Below, in pieces: positions 42,073 to 52,692 of a stretch of 64,000 nt of DNA. A model generated the notes under the pieces. It saw only the letters and a program-made list of their open reading frames with translations, was not told where the DNA came from and did no database searches. Source of the DNA: Clostridium aciditolerans (GTDB lineage Bacteria > Bacillota > Clostridia > Clostridiales > Clostridiaceae); the NCBI RefSeq assembly GCF_016316925.1, contig NZ_JAEEGB010000004.1, positions 1-64,000 of the forward strand. The letters run 5' to 3'. The translations under genes were made by a program, and so were the position numbers. Position 1 is the first letter of the stretch. Every line of letters begins with the position of its first letter.

Positions 42073-42540
42073 ATGAAGGTAGAATATATAGAACCATTTA
42101 TAAAAGCAAGCCAGAATATATTATTGCAGATAGTTAATGAAGAAGCAGTTTTAGGAAAATTATTCCTAAAGGATTCAACTTTTCATGGAGATAATGTTAT
42201 AATAATAATAGGTATTGCAGGAGATATAAGAGGACAAGTTATCTTTAATTTATCTCAGAAGTCAGCATGTAATGTAGTTTCAAAGATGATGTGTGGAATG
42301 CCTGTATCAAGCCTAGATGATATGGCAAAGTCTGCTATAGGTGAACTTGCCAATATGATATCAGGAAATGCAGCTATGTTATTTTCAGAACAGAAAATTA
42401 ATTTAGACATAACGCCACCAACTATAATGATAGGAGATAACATTGAGATATCTACTACTAAGTCACAATCTATTTGTGCGCCATTGCTTATGCAAGATAA
42501 TTTTTCTTTTGAGATAAATGTTTCCTTATCAGAAAGCTAA
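42073..42540 (+). CDS. cheX: CheX-like chemotaxis phosphatase
   Basis: The 155-residue single-domain protein resembles CheX, which dephosphorylates CheY-P. Features are YIEPFIKASQNILLQIVNEE, a GIAGDIRGQVIFNLS strand pair, and the SAIGELANMISGNAAMLFSE helix with the E-x-x-N active-site pattern (Glu91/Asn94). ATG 42073 has AGGAGG 8 nt upstream; TTG 42070 is less likely. It is a solitary gene with no other chemotaxis genes around. Confidence 0.88.
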   Translation: MKVEYIEPFIKASQNILLQIVNEEAVLGKLFLKDSTFHGDNVIIIIGIAGDIRGQVIFNLSQKSACNVVSKMMCGMPVSSLDDMAKSAIGELANMISGNAAMLFSEQKINLDITPPTIMIGDNIEISTTKSQSICAPLLMQDNFSFEINVSLSES

Positions 42541-42597
42541 ATTAAATATATATTTAATATAGGTGAGAACTCCTCGATTGAACAAGAGTTTTCAGAA

Positions 42598-42644
42598 TTA
42601 GTCTAAAGTAGCAAAAGATTAAGCCTGCTTTAGACTAATTTTTT
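42598..42644 (+). terminator. Terminator after cheX
   Basis: TTAGTCTAAAG and CTTTAGACTAA form a perfect 11-bp stem with a loop, followed by T6. Confidence 0.85.
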
Positions 42645-42689
42645 ATCACTATATAAGGTATTTTCAAAAAACAACTAGTCGGTATGATG

Positions 42690-42733
42690 CAAAATATCTC
42701 TTACATCTTTAACTTATTGTTTTCTTTTAGATG
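42690..42733. repeat. 44-bp dispersed repeat, copy A
   Basis: It begins CAAAATATC and ends with AGATG, with CATCT inverted inside. It matches 36 of 44 positions with the copy at 45386-45429, mostly differing by transitions. Confidence 0.65.
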
Positions 42734-42871
42734 TCTAATATTTATTGAATATTAATATGTTATAAAATTGGATGTATTGATTGAAAACTTGAAATTTATA
42801 GTAAGTCATGCTAACATTAGCTTGATATATTTGTAAATATAATTGTATTTTAAGTGAAATTTGCTGATTGA

Positions 42872-42970
42872 GAACTAATGAAGGTTAAAGTCCTAAATGG
42901 GCATTAACGGGTAATTTTGCTAGGTAAAAGTTCTAAATGAACTTTTGCCTAGCAAAATTGCCCAGTGTTC
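42872..42970 (+). ncRNA. Structured leader RNA: three-way junction with a 25-bp hairpin
   Basis: An outer pairing GAACT/AGTGTTC encloses two adjacent stems: GTTAAaGTCC/GGGCaTTAAC with loop TAAAT (42884-42908), and a 25-pair stem (42909-42933 with 42939-42963, two G-U pairs) with the identical loop TAAAT. It ends 22 nt before the start codon of the ACT-domain gene and has no T run, so it is not an ordinary terminator. No known class recognised. Confidence 0.6.
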
Positions 42971-42992
42971 CGACTAAAAGGAGGAAAACAAT

Positions 42993-43430
42993 ATGAATAA
43001 TAAATATTTAATAATTGATACAGCAATACTTCCAGAAGTATTTACTAAGGTTGTTAAAGTTAAAGAATTAATCAGAACTGGGAAAGTAAAGGACATATCA
43101 GAAGGGGTAAGATTAGTAGGAATAAGCAGGAGCACTTATTATAAATATAAAGATTTTGTATTTACATTGTCCGAGGGAATAGTTGGACATAAAGTTACAT
43201 TAGGTTTAGTATTAGTACATGAGGCTGGTACTCTCTCTAAAATATTAGATAAAATAGCATTTGAAAAAGGTAACATACTTACGATTAATCAGGATATACC
43301 TATAAATAATGCAGCTAGTGTTACTATAACCTTTGATGCATCTAAGCTCGAAACGGAAATTAATACATTAGTAGAAGAATTTAGAACTATTAAGAATGTA
43401 ATTAAAGTTGATTTGGTAGCAGTGGAGTAA
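42993..43430 (+). CDS. ACT domain-containing protein, PheB/UPF0735 family
   Basis: The 145-residue protein has an N-terminal HTH-like part (RTGKVKDISEGVRLVGISRS, TYYKYKDFVF) and a C-terminal ACT domain (VTLGLVLVHEAGTLSKILDK, then ILTINQDIPINNAASVTI). ACT domains bind amino acids, so it may be an amino-acid-responsive regulator; family members often lie beside homoserine dehydrogenase genes, but this one is alone. AAAGGAGG gives a strong start. Its leader is highly structured. Confidence 0.88.
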   Translation: MNNKYLIIDTAILPEVFTKVVKVKELIRTGKVKDISEGVRLVGISRSTYYKYKDFVFTLSEGIVGHKVTLGLVLVHEAGTLSKILDKIAFEKGNILTINQDIPINNAASVTITFDASKLETEINTLVEEFRTIKNVIKVDLVAVE

Positions 43431-43581
43431 TACTCTCGAAATAAAAATAATTCTATAGCATATCCTAAATCCTCAATGAAACTACATTATTAAAGTAATA
43501 TCTGTAGATTTAATTAAAAATAAAAGGAATTTATAATTTAGTGTAGAATTTAAGAGTTAACGTACTTTTAGAGGTGAGGTT

Positions 43582-44088
43582 ATGTTAGATGTTGAACTAA
43601 GGTTTAACGATATTAATATTTCAAATATTAAAAAAAGTGATTTGCCGCAAATACAAACTTGGATGAAGTTGCAAAAACAATTCGTACATGATGAAACAGA
43701 TTTGGAAGAATTAAAAGAGCGATTTTTAGAGAGCTATATAAGTGAATGCGAATTTTTCTTAAAAATAAATAGAGAACAAGAGCTATTGGGAATTATTAAA
43801 GGAAGATTAGAATTTAAAAATCCTAACGAGGCTTGGATTTGGTATTTTTATATTGATGACAAGTATAGAACTGCCAATTTAAATAATAAAATCATGGAAG
43901 AACTATTGAATTATTTCTTATGTGAGTATGATGTAGATATTTTTTGTACGAGAATAATAAAAAATGATAGAGAAAGTTTAGAGTTTTGGAAAAACATTGG
44001 TTTTAAATCTGTAAGAATGGTCAAGGATTTTTATAGCATAAATGGAAAATACATGGATATGTTGATTATGAAGAGAGTAGAAGTTTAG
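43582..44088 (+). CDS. GNAT-family acetyltransferase
   Basis: The 168-residue protein has the GNAT order of elements: LGIIKGRLEF strands, an AWIWYFYIDDKYR beta4 with a following helix, and the C-terminal LEFWKNIGFKSVRMVKDFYS (the usual FY-x-x-x-GF region). The acetyl-CoA loop (YRTANLNNKIMEELL) lacks the normal Q/R-x-x-G-x-G/A glycine pattern, so cofactor binding may be altered. The substrate is unknown. AGAGGTGAGG precedes the ATG. Confidence 0.75.
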   Translation: MLDVELRFNDINISNIKKSDLPQIQTWMKLQKQFVHDETDLEELKERFLESYISECEFFLKINREQELLGIIKGRLEFKNPNEAWIWYFYIDDKYRTANLNNKIMEELLNYFLCEYDVDIFCTRIIKNDRESLEFWKNIGFKSVRMVKDFYSINGKYMDMLIMKRVEV

Positions 44089-44186
44089 GATAAAAGTAAT
44101 AAATTGGCCTTCAAGTAAATATTAATATATAGTAAAACGTAACTTTTACAAATTAAATTTACTACCCAGAAGGTGAGGGGAAAAAA

Positions 44187-44906
44187 TTGAAATACACACG
44201 GTACGACTTAAAAAGAGATAATGACAATAAAGCTTTTATTGCTGTTATATTTTTAATATTAGTATTGGCGTTTTTATTCGGAACTGTTATTTTTAAGTTG
44301 TTTATAAAAAGTCCTATCAGTTCAAATATAAAGACCGACAGTGTTTCGAACAGGTCGAACCAAAAAACTGATACTAAATCTTCGGTTAACTTAAATAATA
44401 GTAAAATTACTAAGTTTGTGGCGGTACAGGGAGGGATATATCAAAGCAAAGAAAATGCTGATGAAGAGAGAAATCTCTTAACACAGTATGGAACTCCTTT
44501 TACTGTAACTGAAGATAACAAAACAAGAGTATTCTTAGGCATATATACAGAAGAACAAGCTGAGAGAATCATGAAATCTCTTACAGAACAAAAAGTTGAA
44601 AATTCAAAAATGACATTTACATTAAATAATAATGACTTATGCGATGTAGAAATAGCAGAAATAATAAATGCAAATATACAAATATTGAATAAGCTTGCTG
44701 AGAAAAATGTCAAAGCGATACAAACTGAAGACTTAAAGAAATGGTGCGTAGCTTTAAAAAAGGTGGACAAAGATAGTAAAAATATATTGATTCTAAAGGA
44801 TATACAAGATCATATAAGCAAGATGCCTAAGGAGTTAACAAAGGAAAATGTTGCAGAAAACTATATCTATTTATATAATATCTTAAAAAAAATAGCTTCG
44901 AAATAA
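44187..44906 (+). CDS. SPOR-domain membrane protein
   Basis: The 239 residues have one N-terminal membrane helix (about 18-38, AFIAVIFLILVLAFLFGTVI), a Ser/Asn/Lys-rich linker, and a SPOR domain at about 72-135 (KFVAVQGGIYQSKENADEE, FTVTEDNKTRVFLGIYTEEQ) that should bind denuded peptidoglycan. The C-terminal helical region is not recognised. The start is TTG behind AAGGTGAGGGG. It lies just ahead of the cell-shape and division cluster. Confidence 0.85.
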   Translation: MKYTRYDLKRDNDNKAFIAVIFLILVLAFLFGTVIFKLFIKSPISSNIKTDSVSNRSNQKTDTKSSVNLNNSKITKFVAVQGGIYQSKENADEERNLLTQYGTPFTVTEDNKTRVFLGIYTEEQAERIMKSLTEQKVENSKMTFTLNNNDLCDVEIAEIINANIQILNKLAEKNVKAIQTEDLKKWCVALKKVDKDSKNILILKDIQDHISKMPKELTKENVAENYIYLYNILKKIASK

Positions 44907-44916
44907 TGGAATTAAG

Positions 44917-44956
44917 CAGACGGCAGTAAATAAAAAACTGTTTGTCTGTTTTTGTT
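44917..44956 (+). terminator. Terminator after the SPOR gene
   Basis: CAGACGGCAGT pairs with ACTGTTTGTCTG, followed by TTTTTGTTTTT. Confidence 0.78.
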
Positions 44957-45117
44957 TTTATAATTATTAATGAATTTACATAAAATCTAAGTTTAACCTT
45001 GTGAGAAAAATAAATACATATGAATTAATTTAAAATTTTTTAAAACTATATTGCTATACACTTGTGTATAATTTTATTAAATGTTAAACTATATAGGATA
45101 TATTATTAAGGTAGGGG

Positions 45118-45384
45118 ATGTTTGTGAGAGGGGCTGAAAAAAGCATAAGTTTCTTATGGTTTGTAATATTCCTAGGAGCAGTATGTGGAAGCCTTATAGG
45201 TGATATACTGGGGGATAGTTTAAGTATTTTAAGTTTTTTGAAAAATTCTTATTCTGTAGGTATGTCAACACCGATTGTGTTAAACTTAAAAATTATGGTT
45301 TTAACATTGGGTTTAAACTTTAATATTAATATTATGACTATAATTGGTGTAATTATGGCTATAATACTATACAGAAGATATTAG
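45118..45384 (+). CDS. DUF4321 membrane protein
   Basis: The 88 residues have two membrane helices (about 12-32 and 66-85) separated by a loop with GMSTPIVLNLKIMVLTLGLN, and end with a basic tail (ILYRRY). This matches DUF4321, a small family usually found directly before maf-radC-mreB in clostridia, as here. Function unknown. The start is uncertain: ATG 45118 or GTG 45124 (RBS GGTAGGGG). Confidence 0.75.
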   Translation: MFVRGAEKSISFLWFVIFLGAVCGSLIGDILGDSLSILSFLKNSYSVGMSTPIVLNLKIMVLTLGLNFNINIMTIIGVIMAIILYRRY

Positions 45385-45385
45385 A

Positions 45386-45429
45386 CAAAATATCCGTCGC
45401 ATCTTTGACTTGTTATTTTCTTTCAGATG
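45386..45429. repeat. 44-bp dispersed repeat, copy B
   Basis: It begins CAAAATATCCGTCGCATC, 1 nt after the DUF4321 stop and before maf, and matches the copy at 42690-42733 (36/44). CATC and GATG arms allow a small hairpin. Confidence 0.65.
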
Positions 45430-45466
45430 CCTTAGATGTTTTGATAACTAAATAGGATGTGGTTTA

Positions 45467-46042
45467 ATGAATATTGTGTTAGCATCAGCTTCAATTAGAA
45501 GACATGAACTTCTAAAAAGACTTACAGATAAATTTGAAATAATAGTAAGCGATTTTGACGAAAATGCAGTTAAATTTGATAGCGATTGTGCCTCTTATGT
45601 AATGAAGCTTGCTGAAGGAAAAGCATTGAATGTATGTAAAAATGTGCATAATGAGTCAATTATAATAGGTTGCGATACTATTGTGTCCTTTGGAAACAAA
45701 ATATTAGGAAAGCCAGAGAATGAAGAGGAAGCATTTAATATGCTAAAGTTTTTAAATGGGACTTCTCATCAAGTATACTCAGGTATAGCTGTGGTAAATA
45801 GTGCATCAGGCAAAATAATAAGGGACTATGTTTGTACTAATGTTAAGTTTTCTGATCTATCTGATGATGTAATAAGAAAATACATAGAAAGAGGAGAATA
45901 TAAGGATAAAGCGGGAGCCTATGGAATACAAGGATATGGTGGAGTTTTTGTTGAAGAAATTCACGGATGCTATTATAATGTTGTAGGGCTTCCATTAAAT
46001 AAATTATCGAAAATGTTAAGGGAGATGGGGGTAAGTTCATAA
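45467..46042 (+). CDS. maf: Maf-family nucleoside triphosphate pyrophosphatase
   Basis: Maf proteins hydrolyse non-canonical or dTTP/UTP nucleotides to monophosphates. The 191 residues start with the [14 protein letters not shown] signature, then [20 protein letters not shown] and the [20 protein letters not shown] block. Length is typical. ATG 45467 follows AGGATGTGG. First gene of the maf-radC-mreBCD-pbp2 run. Confidence 0.93.
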   Translation: MNIVLASASIRRHELLKRLTDKFEIIVSDFDENAVKFDSDCASYVMKLAEGKALNVCKNVHNESIIIGCDTIVSFGNKILGKPENEEEAFNMLKFLNGTSHQVYSGIAVVNSASGKIIRDYVCTNVKFSDLSDDVIRKYIERGEYKDKAGAYGIQGYGGVFVEEIHGCYYNVVGLPLNKLSKMLREMGVSS

Positions 46043-46056
46043 AAGGAGTATGATTC

Positions 46057-47774
<1,718 letters not shown>

Positions 47775-47783
47775 TAAATAACA

Positions 47784-48653
47784 ATGAAATTTTTTAGAAA
47801 CAAACTGGCGGTAACTATAGTGGTACTGTCAGTTACATTTTTAATTTTAATTTCACATAGTATCAAGGGAGATAACATGTCTTTTATGAAAAATGGCATA
47901 GGCGTAACTTTTAATTCTGTGCAGGGTGGAATATTTAGGTTCAATAGCGGCGTAAAAGATTGGTTTGGTTTTGCTTTTAATTTTTCTAATGTGAAAAAAG
48001 AAAATGAAGAATTAAAAAAGAAAAATAATGAGCTTGAAAGCAAAGCAATTGATTATGAATCTCTTAAAAGTGAAAATGATAGGTTAAGAAACATGCTTAA
48101 TTTTAAAAGTCAAAATTCTGAGTATAATTATATAGGCTGTGATATAAGAGGAAAAGGTTCAAGTGGGCTTTTAGATCAATTTATAGTAAACAAAGGAAGC
48201 AAAGATGGCATTGGAAAATATATGTTAGCTATAAGTTCTCAAGGGGAGGTAGTAGGTCAGGTAACTTCAGTAGGTAATAACTGGTCTATGGTTCAAACCT
48301 TAGCAAATGTAAACACTAATGTAAATATTGCAGTTAGTGGATATATAGAAAGAACAAAAGACAATGGCATAGTACAGGGATACAAAAATAGTAGTAATGA
48401 ATTACTTGCGAAGTTAAGCTATTTGCCTTTGGATTCAGATATAAAAAAGGGTGATGTAGTTTGTACTTCAGATATTGCAACTCCTTACCCAGGACTTTAT
48501 CCAAAAGGAATTAGAATTGGATCAGTAATAGATATAGAAGAAGACAAGGGAAAAGTAATGAAAAATGCCATAATTAAGCCATATGTTGATTTCAATAAGC
48601 TTGAAGAACTATTTATAGTTGTTCCTAAGGAAAAAATAGATATAAAATACTAA
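47784..48653 (+). CDS. mreC: Rod shape-determining protein MreC
   Basis: The 289 residues start with a membrane anchor (about 8-26), followed by a coiled coil (residues 72-110, KKENEELKKKNNELESKAID) and the beta-rich extracytoplasmic domain (VNKGSKDGIGKYMLAIS, VCTSDIATPYPGLYPKGIRI). It links MreB to periplasm-facing wall enzymes. It starts 9 nt after mreB; the RBS is poor, suggesting coupling. Confidence 0.95.
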   Translation: MKFFRNKLAVTIVVLSVTFLILISHSIKGDNMSFMKNGIGVTFNSVQGGIFRFNSGVKDWFGFAFNFSNVKKENEELKKKNNELESKAIDYESLKSENDRLRNMLNFKSQNSEYNYIGCDIRGKGSSGLLDQFIVNKGSKDGIGKYMLAISSQGEVVGQVTSVGNNWSMVQTLANVNTNVNIAVSGYIERTKDNGIVQGYKNSSNELLAKLSYLPLDSDIKKGDVVCTSDIATPYPGLYPKGIRIGSVIDIEEDKGKVMKNAIIKPYVDFNKLEELFIVVPKEKIDIKY

Positions 48654-48664
48654 GGTGATGTAAA

Positions 48665-49156
48665 ATGAGAAAAGTATTAATTTTATTTCTTTTGTCTATT
48701 CTATTTTTTATATTGGATAATGTATTAATGCCATTTCTTGCTATAAAAACTATATATCCAAGTTTGCTTTTAGTTTTTATGATTTGTTATTCTATGGTTA
48801 ATGGGAAATGGGAAGGATTGTGGCTTGGAGTTTTTTGTGGATTACTTCAAGATATATATTTTACTAGTGGATTTGGATTAAATGCTCTAATAAACATGAT
48901 TATATGTATAATTGCAGGTGTAATAGGTGATAACATTTTTAAGGAGAAAAACCTTATTCCTGTAGCATCATGCTTTTCCTTGAGTTTTTTAAAAGGCACC
49001 GTACTGCTAATAGTATTGTATTTCTTAAAAATAAATGTTGATTTTAAAGATGTATTTTTTATTGCTCTTTATAATATGGTTATTAGTGCAATAATATACA
49101 AGAAAGTATACAAATTATGTCAAAAAGAGTACATGCAGAAGAGATGGAAGTTTTAG
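48665..49156 (+). CDS. mreD: Rod shape-determining protein MreD
   Basis: The 163 residues are an integral membrane protein with five to six helices and a typical PSLLLVFMICYSMVNGKWEG, GLLQDIYFTSGFGLNAL pattern. MreD is the least conserved Mre protein; position between mreC and pbp2 makes the call firm. The RBS is AAGGTGATG. Confidence 0.92.
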   Translation: MRKVLILFLLSILFFILDNVLMPFLAIKTIYPSLLLVFMICYSMVNGKWEGLWLGVFCGLLQDIYFTSGFGLNALINMIICIIAGVIGDNIFKEKNLIPVASCFSLSFLKGTVLLIVLYFLKINVDFKDVFFIALYNMVISAIIYKKVYKLCQKEYMQKRWKF

Positions 49157-49171
49157 AGGAATGGTGATTTT

Positions 49172-51871
49172 ATGAAAGGTGATAAAAAAAGAGAGTTTAC
49201 TAGGTACACGGCATTAATAGTAATTATGTGTCTTATATTTACTGCTATTACCTCACAACTGTTTGTGCTTCAAGTGGTAAAAGGAGAAGGGTATAAAGAA
49301 CAGGCAAATAATAAGTCAATAAAAGAGATACCGGATACGGCTCCAAGAGGAAATATTCTAGATAGAAATGGAGCAGTACTCGCTAAAAGTGAACAAAGCT
49401 ATGTTTTGGTTTATAATCAGACAGATGAAAGTGACAAAACATTCTTTGATACTATGGACAAGGTGTTTAAAATTCTAGATGAAAATGGCGAAACGAAACA
49501 AGACGATTTTGAGCTTAAAATAGATCCTTATAGCTTTGTATTTAGAAGTGATGATCCTCAAACACAAAGAATGCTTGAAATAAGATTTAAAAAAGATAGA
49601 GGGTTAGACGAAGAAATACTAAAAAAATTGTCTAAGGATAAAAAAAATAAGTTAACCAAAGAAGAACAAGATAAAATTGTAGATGAAGAACTACTAAAGA
49701 TAACACCAGAAGAAACCTTTAAAAAGTTAATAAAGCAATATAAAATAGACGATAAGAAATATTCCTTAGAAGAGCAAAGAAGATTTATGATAGTAAAAGA
49801 TACGTTAAAGATGCAGAGTTTTTCAGGTTATAAACCTGTAGTTGTAGCAAGCAATATAAAGAAAGATACTGCATTTAAGTTTATGCAAATGTTAAATGAG
49901 CTTCCAGGAATAGATGTTACTACTCAGCCTATAAGAACTTACCCTAATGGAGAATTAGGTTCTGCCTTTTTAGGCTATATATCCAAAATAACCTCAAATC
50001 AGGATAAGTATGAAGAAAAAGGATATGACGTCAGTAGCGATTATGTAGGTACTGCTGGTATAGAAAGTGTATTTGAAGATAGACTTAAAGGATCAAAGGG
50101 CGGAAGAATTGTAAAGTTAAATAAAAATGGAAGAATTATTGAGGAGCTTGGAAGAAGAGATCCTTACCCAGGGCAAACTGTTCAACTTACAATCGATAAA
50201 GAGGTTCAAGCCGCTGCGGAGAAAGCTTTAGATGATAAGATGGCTGAATTAAGAGCAAATCCTTATTCTCAGTATCGTTCTAATACAGCAAATGCAACTA
50301 GAGGAGCGGCTGTAGCAGTTGATGTTAACACAGGGGCTATATTAGCTTTAGTTAGTAAACCAGGATATGACCCTAATTTATTTACAGTTCCTGGAAGATT
50401 ATCTACTGACTTAAGTAAACAATTTTTTACCCCTGATTTGGAGAAGTTTGGGAGAGAATACATTCAGCAAAGAGGGCTTATGAGCTATTATCCAGGGAAA
50501 ACTGAAGATGAAGTTCTCAATATATTATTTCCAATAGATAAAAGCATAAAAGGTAATACAACTATAAGACAGGACGCTTATGACATATATGCAAAATCAT
50601 CATTTAATTATGCTACTCAATCAAGAATACCGCCAGGATCTACTTTCAAGCCTCTTACGGCAATTGCAGGTCTTGAAACTGGTGTAATAACTCCGGATTA
50701 TACCATGTATGATAATGGAACCTTTGATAAAGGAGGAGGACATATTACTACTTTTGCGCTTGATGGTGCTAATGGATGGGTGAATTTGACAAAGGCTATA
50801 GAAAAATCTAGTAACCCTTATTTCATGACAGTTGCAAAATTTCTTAGGGGTGCTTTTGGAGATGATGTTTTAGCTAAATATGCATGGAAATTTGGTTTAG
50901 GTGTTCCTCCTAATTCGAATGTAAAACCATCTACAGGTATTGAAATTCCTGAAGCATTTGGTCAAGTATATAATAGTGTTTCTGCAAAAAATGATTATTC
51001 TTCTATGTATTTGTGGAAAATCATGTCTATGTTAAAGGACGGAAAAAGTGACAGAGGCGATAAGTTTACAGCTATAGATTTATATGATAATGATAAAGAT
51101 TCAAGTAAAGTTAAAGAAATAAAAAGTAGTTTAAAAAATTCTATAAAAGATTCCATAAAAGAAGGAAGTAGTGCCTTTAATAAAGATAACTATAGTAAGT
51201 TAATAAAAGATTTAATTGCAGCAGACCCTAAATATAGCGGTAGCAATATAAGTCAAAAGGAAATAGACACTATAATAAATTCAATTTATTATGTAGCAGT
51301 TTCTGATGCAAATAGTCAGTTAAGAGCAGGATTTCATATGTATGATGCTGCTATAGGGCAAGGTATGGATCAATTTACTCCTCTTCAAATGGTGAATTAT
51401 ATTGCAACTCTTGCTAATGGTGGCACAAGGTATAAATTGCATCTTGTAGATAAATTCCTAGATGCTAATGGTAAGGTAATAGAAGAGGTAAAGCCTGAAG
51501 TTATAGAAAAAACAGGCGTTAAGTCTGAAAACTTAGAAGCGGTTAAAGCTGGAATGGCTGCAGTTAATGAAAAAGGTACTGCTGCTGGAGCATTTAGTAA
51601 CTTCCCTATAAAGACTGCAGGAAAAACTGGTACAGCAAGTTTAACTAATCCAGAGAGTATTGGAAGAACAGACTTTGCAGAATATGTTGGTTATGCACCA
51701 CTAGATAATCCGCAAATAGCTGTATATGTTGTAATATTTGATGGTGGTCAGGGAGCTACATCTGCTTATATAGCGAGAGATATTTATTCTGCATATTTTC
51801 ATGTTAATAGTCAAAATAATACGCAAAACAATGACCAAAATCAATCTACTCAGAATAACAATGGTCAATAG
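49172..51871 (+). CDS. mrdA: Penicillin-binding protein 2 (elongasome transpeptidase)
   Basis: A class B PBP with an N-terminal membrane anchor (about 13-35), a dimerisation domain, and a transpeptidase domain with SxxK (PPGSTFKPL, Ser about 490), SxN (KSSNPYF) and KTG (GKTGTASL, about 816). At 899 residues it is far longer than E. coli PBP2 (about 630). The extra length lies in a Lys/Glu-rich insert near 130-200 and about 115 residues between SxN and KTG, and the protein ends in an Asn/Gln-rich tail (QNNTQNNDQNQSTQNNNGQ). Confidence 0.94.
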   Translation: MKGDKKREFTRYTALIVIMCLIFTAITSQLFVLQVVKGEGYKEQANNKSIKEIPDTAPRGNILDRNGAVLAKSEQSYVLVYNQTDESDKTFFDTMDKVFKILDENGETKQDDFELKIDPYSFVFRSDDPQTQRMLEIRFKKDRGLDEEILKKLSKDKKNKLTKEEQDKIVDEELLKITPEETFKKLIKQYKIDDKKYSLEEQRRFMIVKDTLKMQSFSGYKPVVVASNIKKDTAFKFMQMLNELPGIDVTTQPIRTYPNGELGSAFLGYISKITSNQDKYEEKGYDVSSDYVGTAGIESVFEDRLKGSKGGRIVKLNKNGRIIEELGRRDPYPGQTVQLTIDKEVQAAAEKALDDKMAELRANPYSQYRSNTANATRGAAVAVDVNTGAILALVSKPGYDPNLFTVPGRLSTDLSKQFFTPDLEKFGREYIQQRGLMSYYPGKTEDEVLNILFPIDKSIKGNTTIRQDAYDIYAKSSFNYATQSRIPPGSTFKPLTAIAGLETGVITPDYTMYDNGTFDKGGGHITTFALDGANGWVNLTKAIEKSSNPYFMTVAKFLRGAFGDDVLAKYAWKFGLGVPPNSNVKPSTGIEIPEAFGQVYNSVSAKNDYSSMYLWKIMSMLKDGKSDRGDKFTAIDLYDNDKDSSKVKEIKSSLKNSIKDSIKEGSSAFNKDNYSKLIKDLIAADPKYSGSNISQKEIDTIINSIYYVAVSDANSQLRAGFHMYDAAIGQGMDQFTPLQMVNYIATLANGGTRYKLHLVDKFLDANGKVIEEVKPEVIEKTGVKSENLEAVKAGMAAVNEKGTAAGAFSNFPIKTAGKTGTASLTNPESIGRTDFAEYVGYAPLDNPQIAVYVVIFDGGQGATSAYIARDIYSAYFHVNSQNNTQNNDQNQSTQNNNGQ

Positions 51872-51877
51872 AAATTG

Positions 51878-51968
51878 AAAATTGAGGGCTATTTTGGCCT
51901 TCAATTTTTGTTTTTAATTTTAAATTTGATATATACATACAAAAAACGCTTGTATATATCTTTTTTTA
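51878..51968 (+). terminator. Two consecutive terminators after pbp2
   Basis: AAAATTGA with TCAATTTTTG (51878-51910), then GATATATACA with TGTATATATC and T7 (51929-51967). Confidence 0.82.
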
Positions 51969-52045
51969 AAATTAAATAGGAATTTAGAAGGATTTGAACT
52001 TGTTATGTTGAAATATTACATAAGGTGACTTGTTGGAGGTCTAGT

Positions 52046-52678
52046 ATGTTGAACGATAATATAATTATTAAAGGCAATAGAGATGGTATAAATGCAATTA
52101 TAAATATGAATAAGTTTAAAGACTTTGAAGAAATGCTCGAAACTTTAATTGTAAAGCTCTCGGCAGGAAAAATGTTTTATAAGGGATGTACCCTTAAAAT
52201 AACCACTCAACTCAAATATATAAATGAAAAAGAATTTCGCAAACTTAAAGATATTTTGTTTGAGCAATTCTTAATAAAGGACTGTATATTTGAAGATAAA
52301 GATGATAAAGATAACAAAGTTTTCAACGGAATTTATGAAGGGCGTACAAAGTTTTTGCGAAGGACTATAAGAAGCGGTCAAGTTATAAATTACCCTGGAA
52401 ATGTAGTTATTATTGGAGATGTTAATGCTGGCGCAGAAATATATGCTGGCGGCAATATAATCGTTCTTGGAGCTTTAAGAGGATATGCACATGCAGGTTA
52501 TGGGGGGAATCCTAAGGCTATTGTAGCAGCATTTTATTTACAACCTGAGATATTACAGATTGCAGATATAATGACAAGGTCACCAGAGGATAACGTTAAG
52601 CCTCCTTATCCGGAAGTTGCTAGAGTTAAAGGTGATACAATAATTGTAGAACCATATTTGCCTAATAAATTTATTTAA
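52046..52678 (+). CDS. minC: Septum site-determining protein MinC
   Basis: MinC inhibits FtsZ polymerisation away from midcell. The 210 residues have an N-terminal FtsZ-binding domain and the C-terminal beta-helix with [36 protein letters not shown] and [16 protein letters not shown], typical of MinC. TTGGAGGT supports ATG 52046. It heads minCDE. Confidence 0.95.
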   Translation: MLNDNIIIKGNRDGINAIINMNKFKDFEEMLETLIVKLSAGKMFYKGCTLKITTQLKYINEKEFRKLKDILFEQFLIKDCIFEDKDDKDNKVFNGIYEGRTKFLRRTIRSGQVINYPGNVVIIGDVNAGAEIYAGGNIIVLGALRGYAHAGYGGNPKAIVAAFYLQPEILQIADIMTRSPEDNVKPPYPEVARVKGDTIIVEPYLPNKFI

Positions 52679-52692
52679 TGGAGGTAATACAA

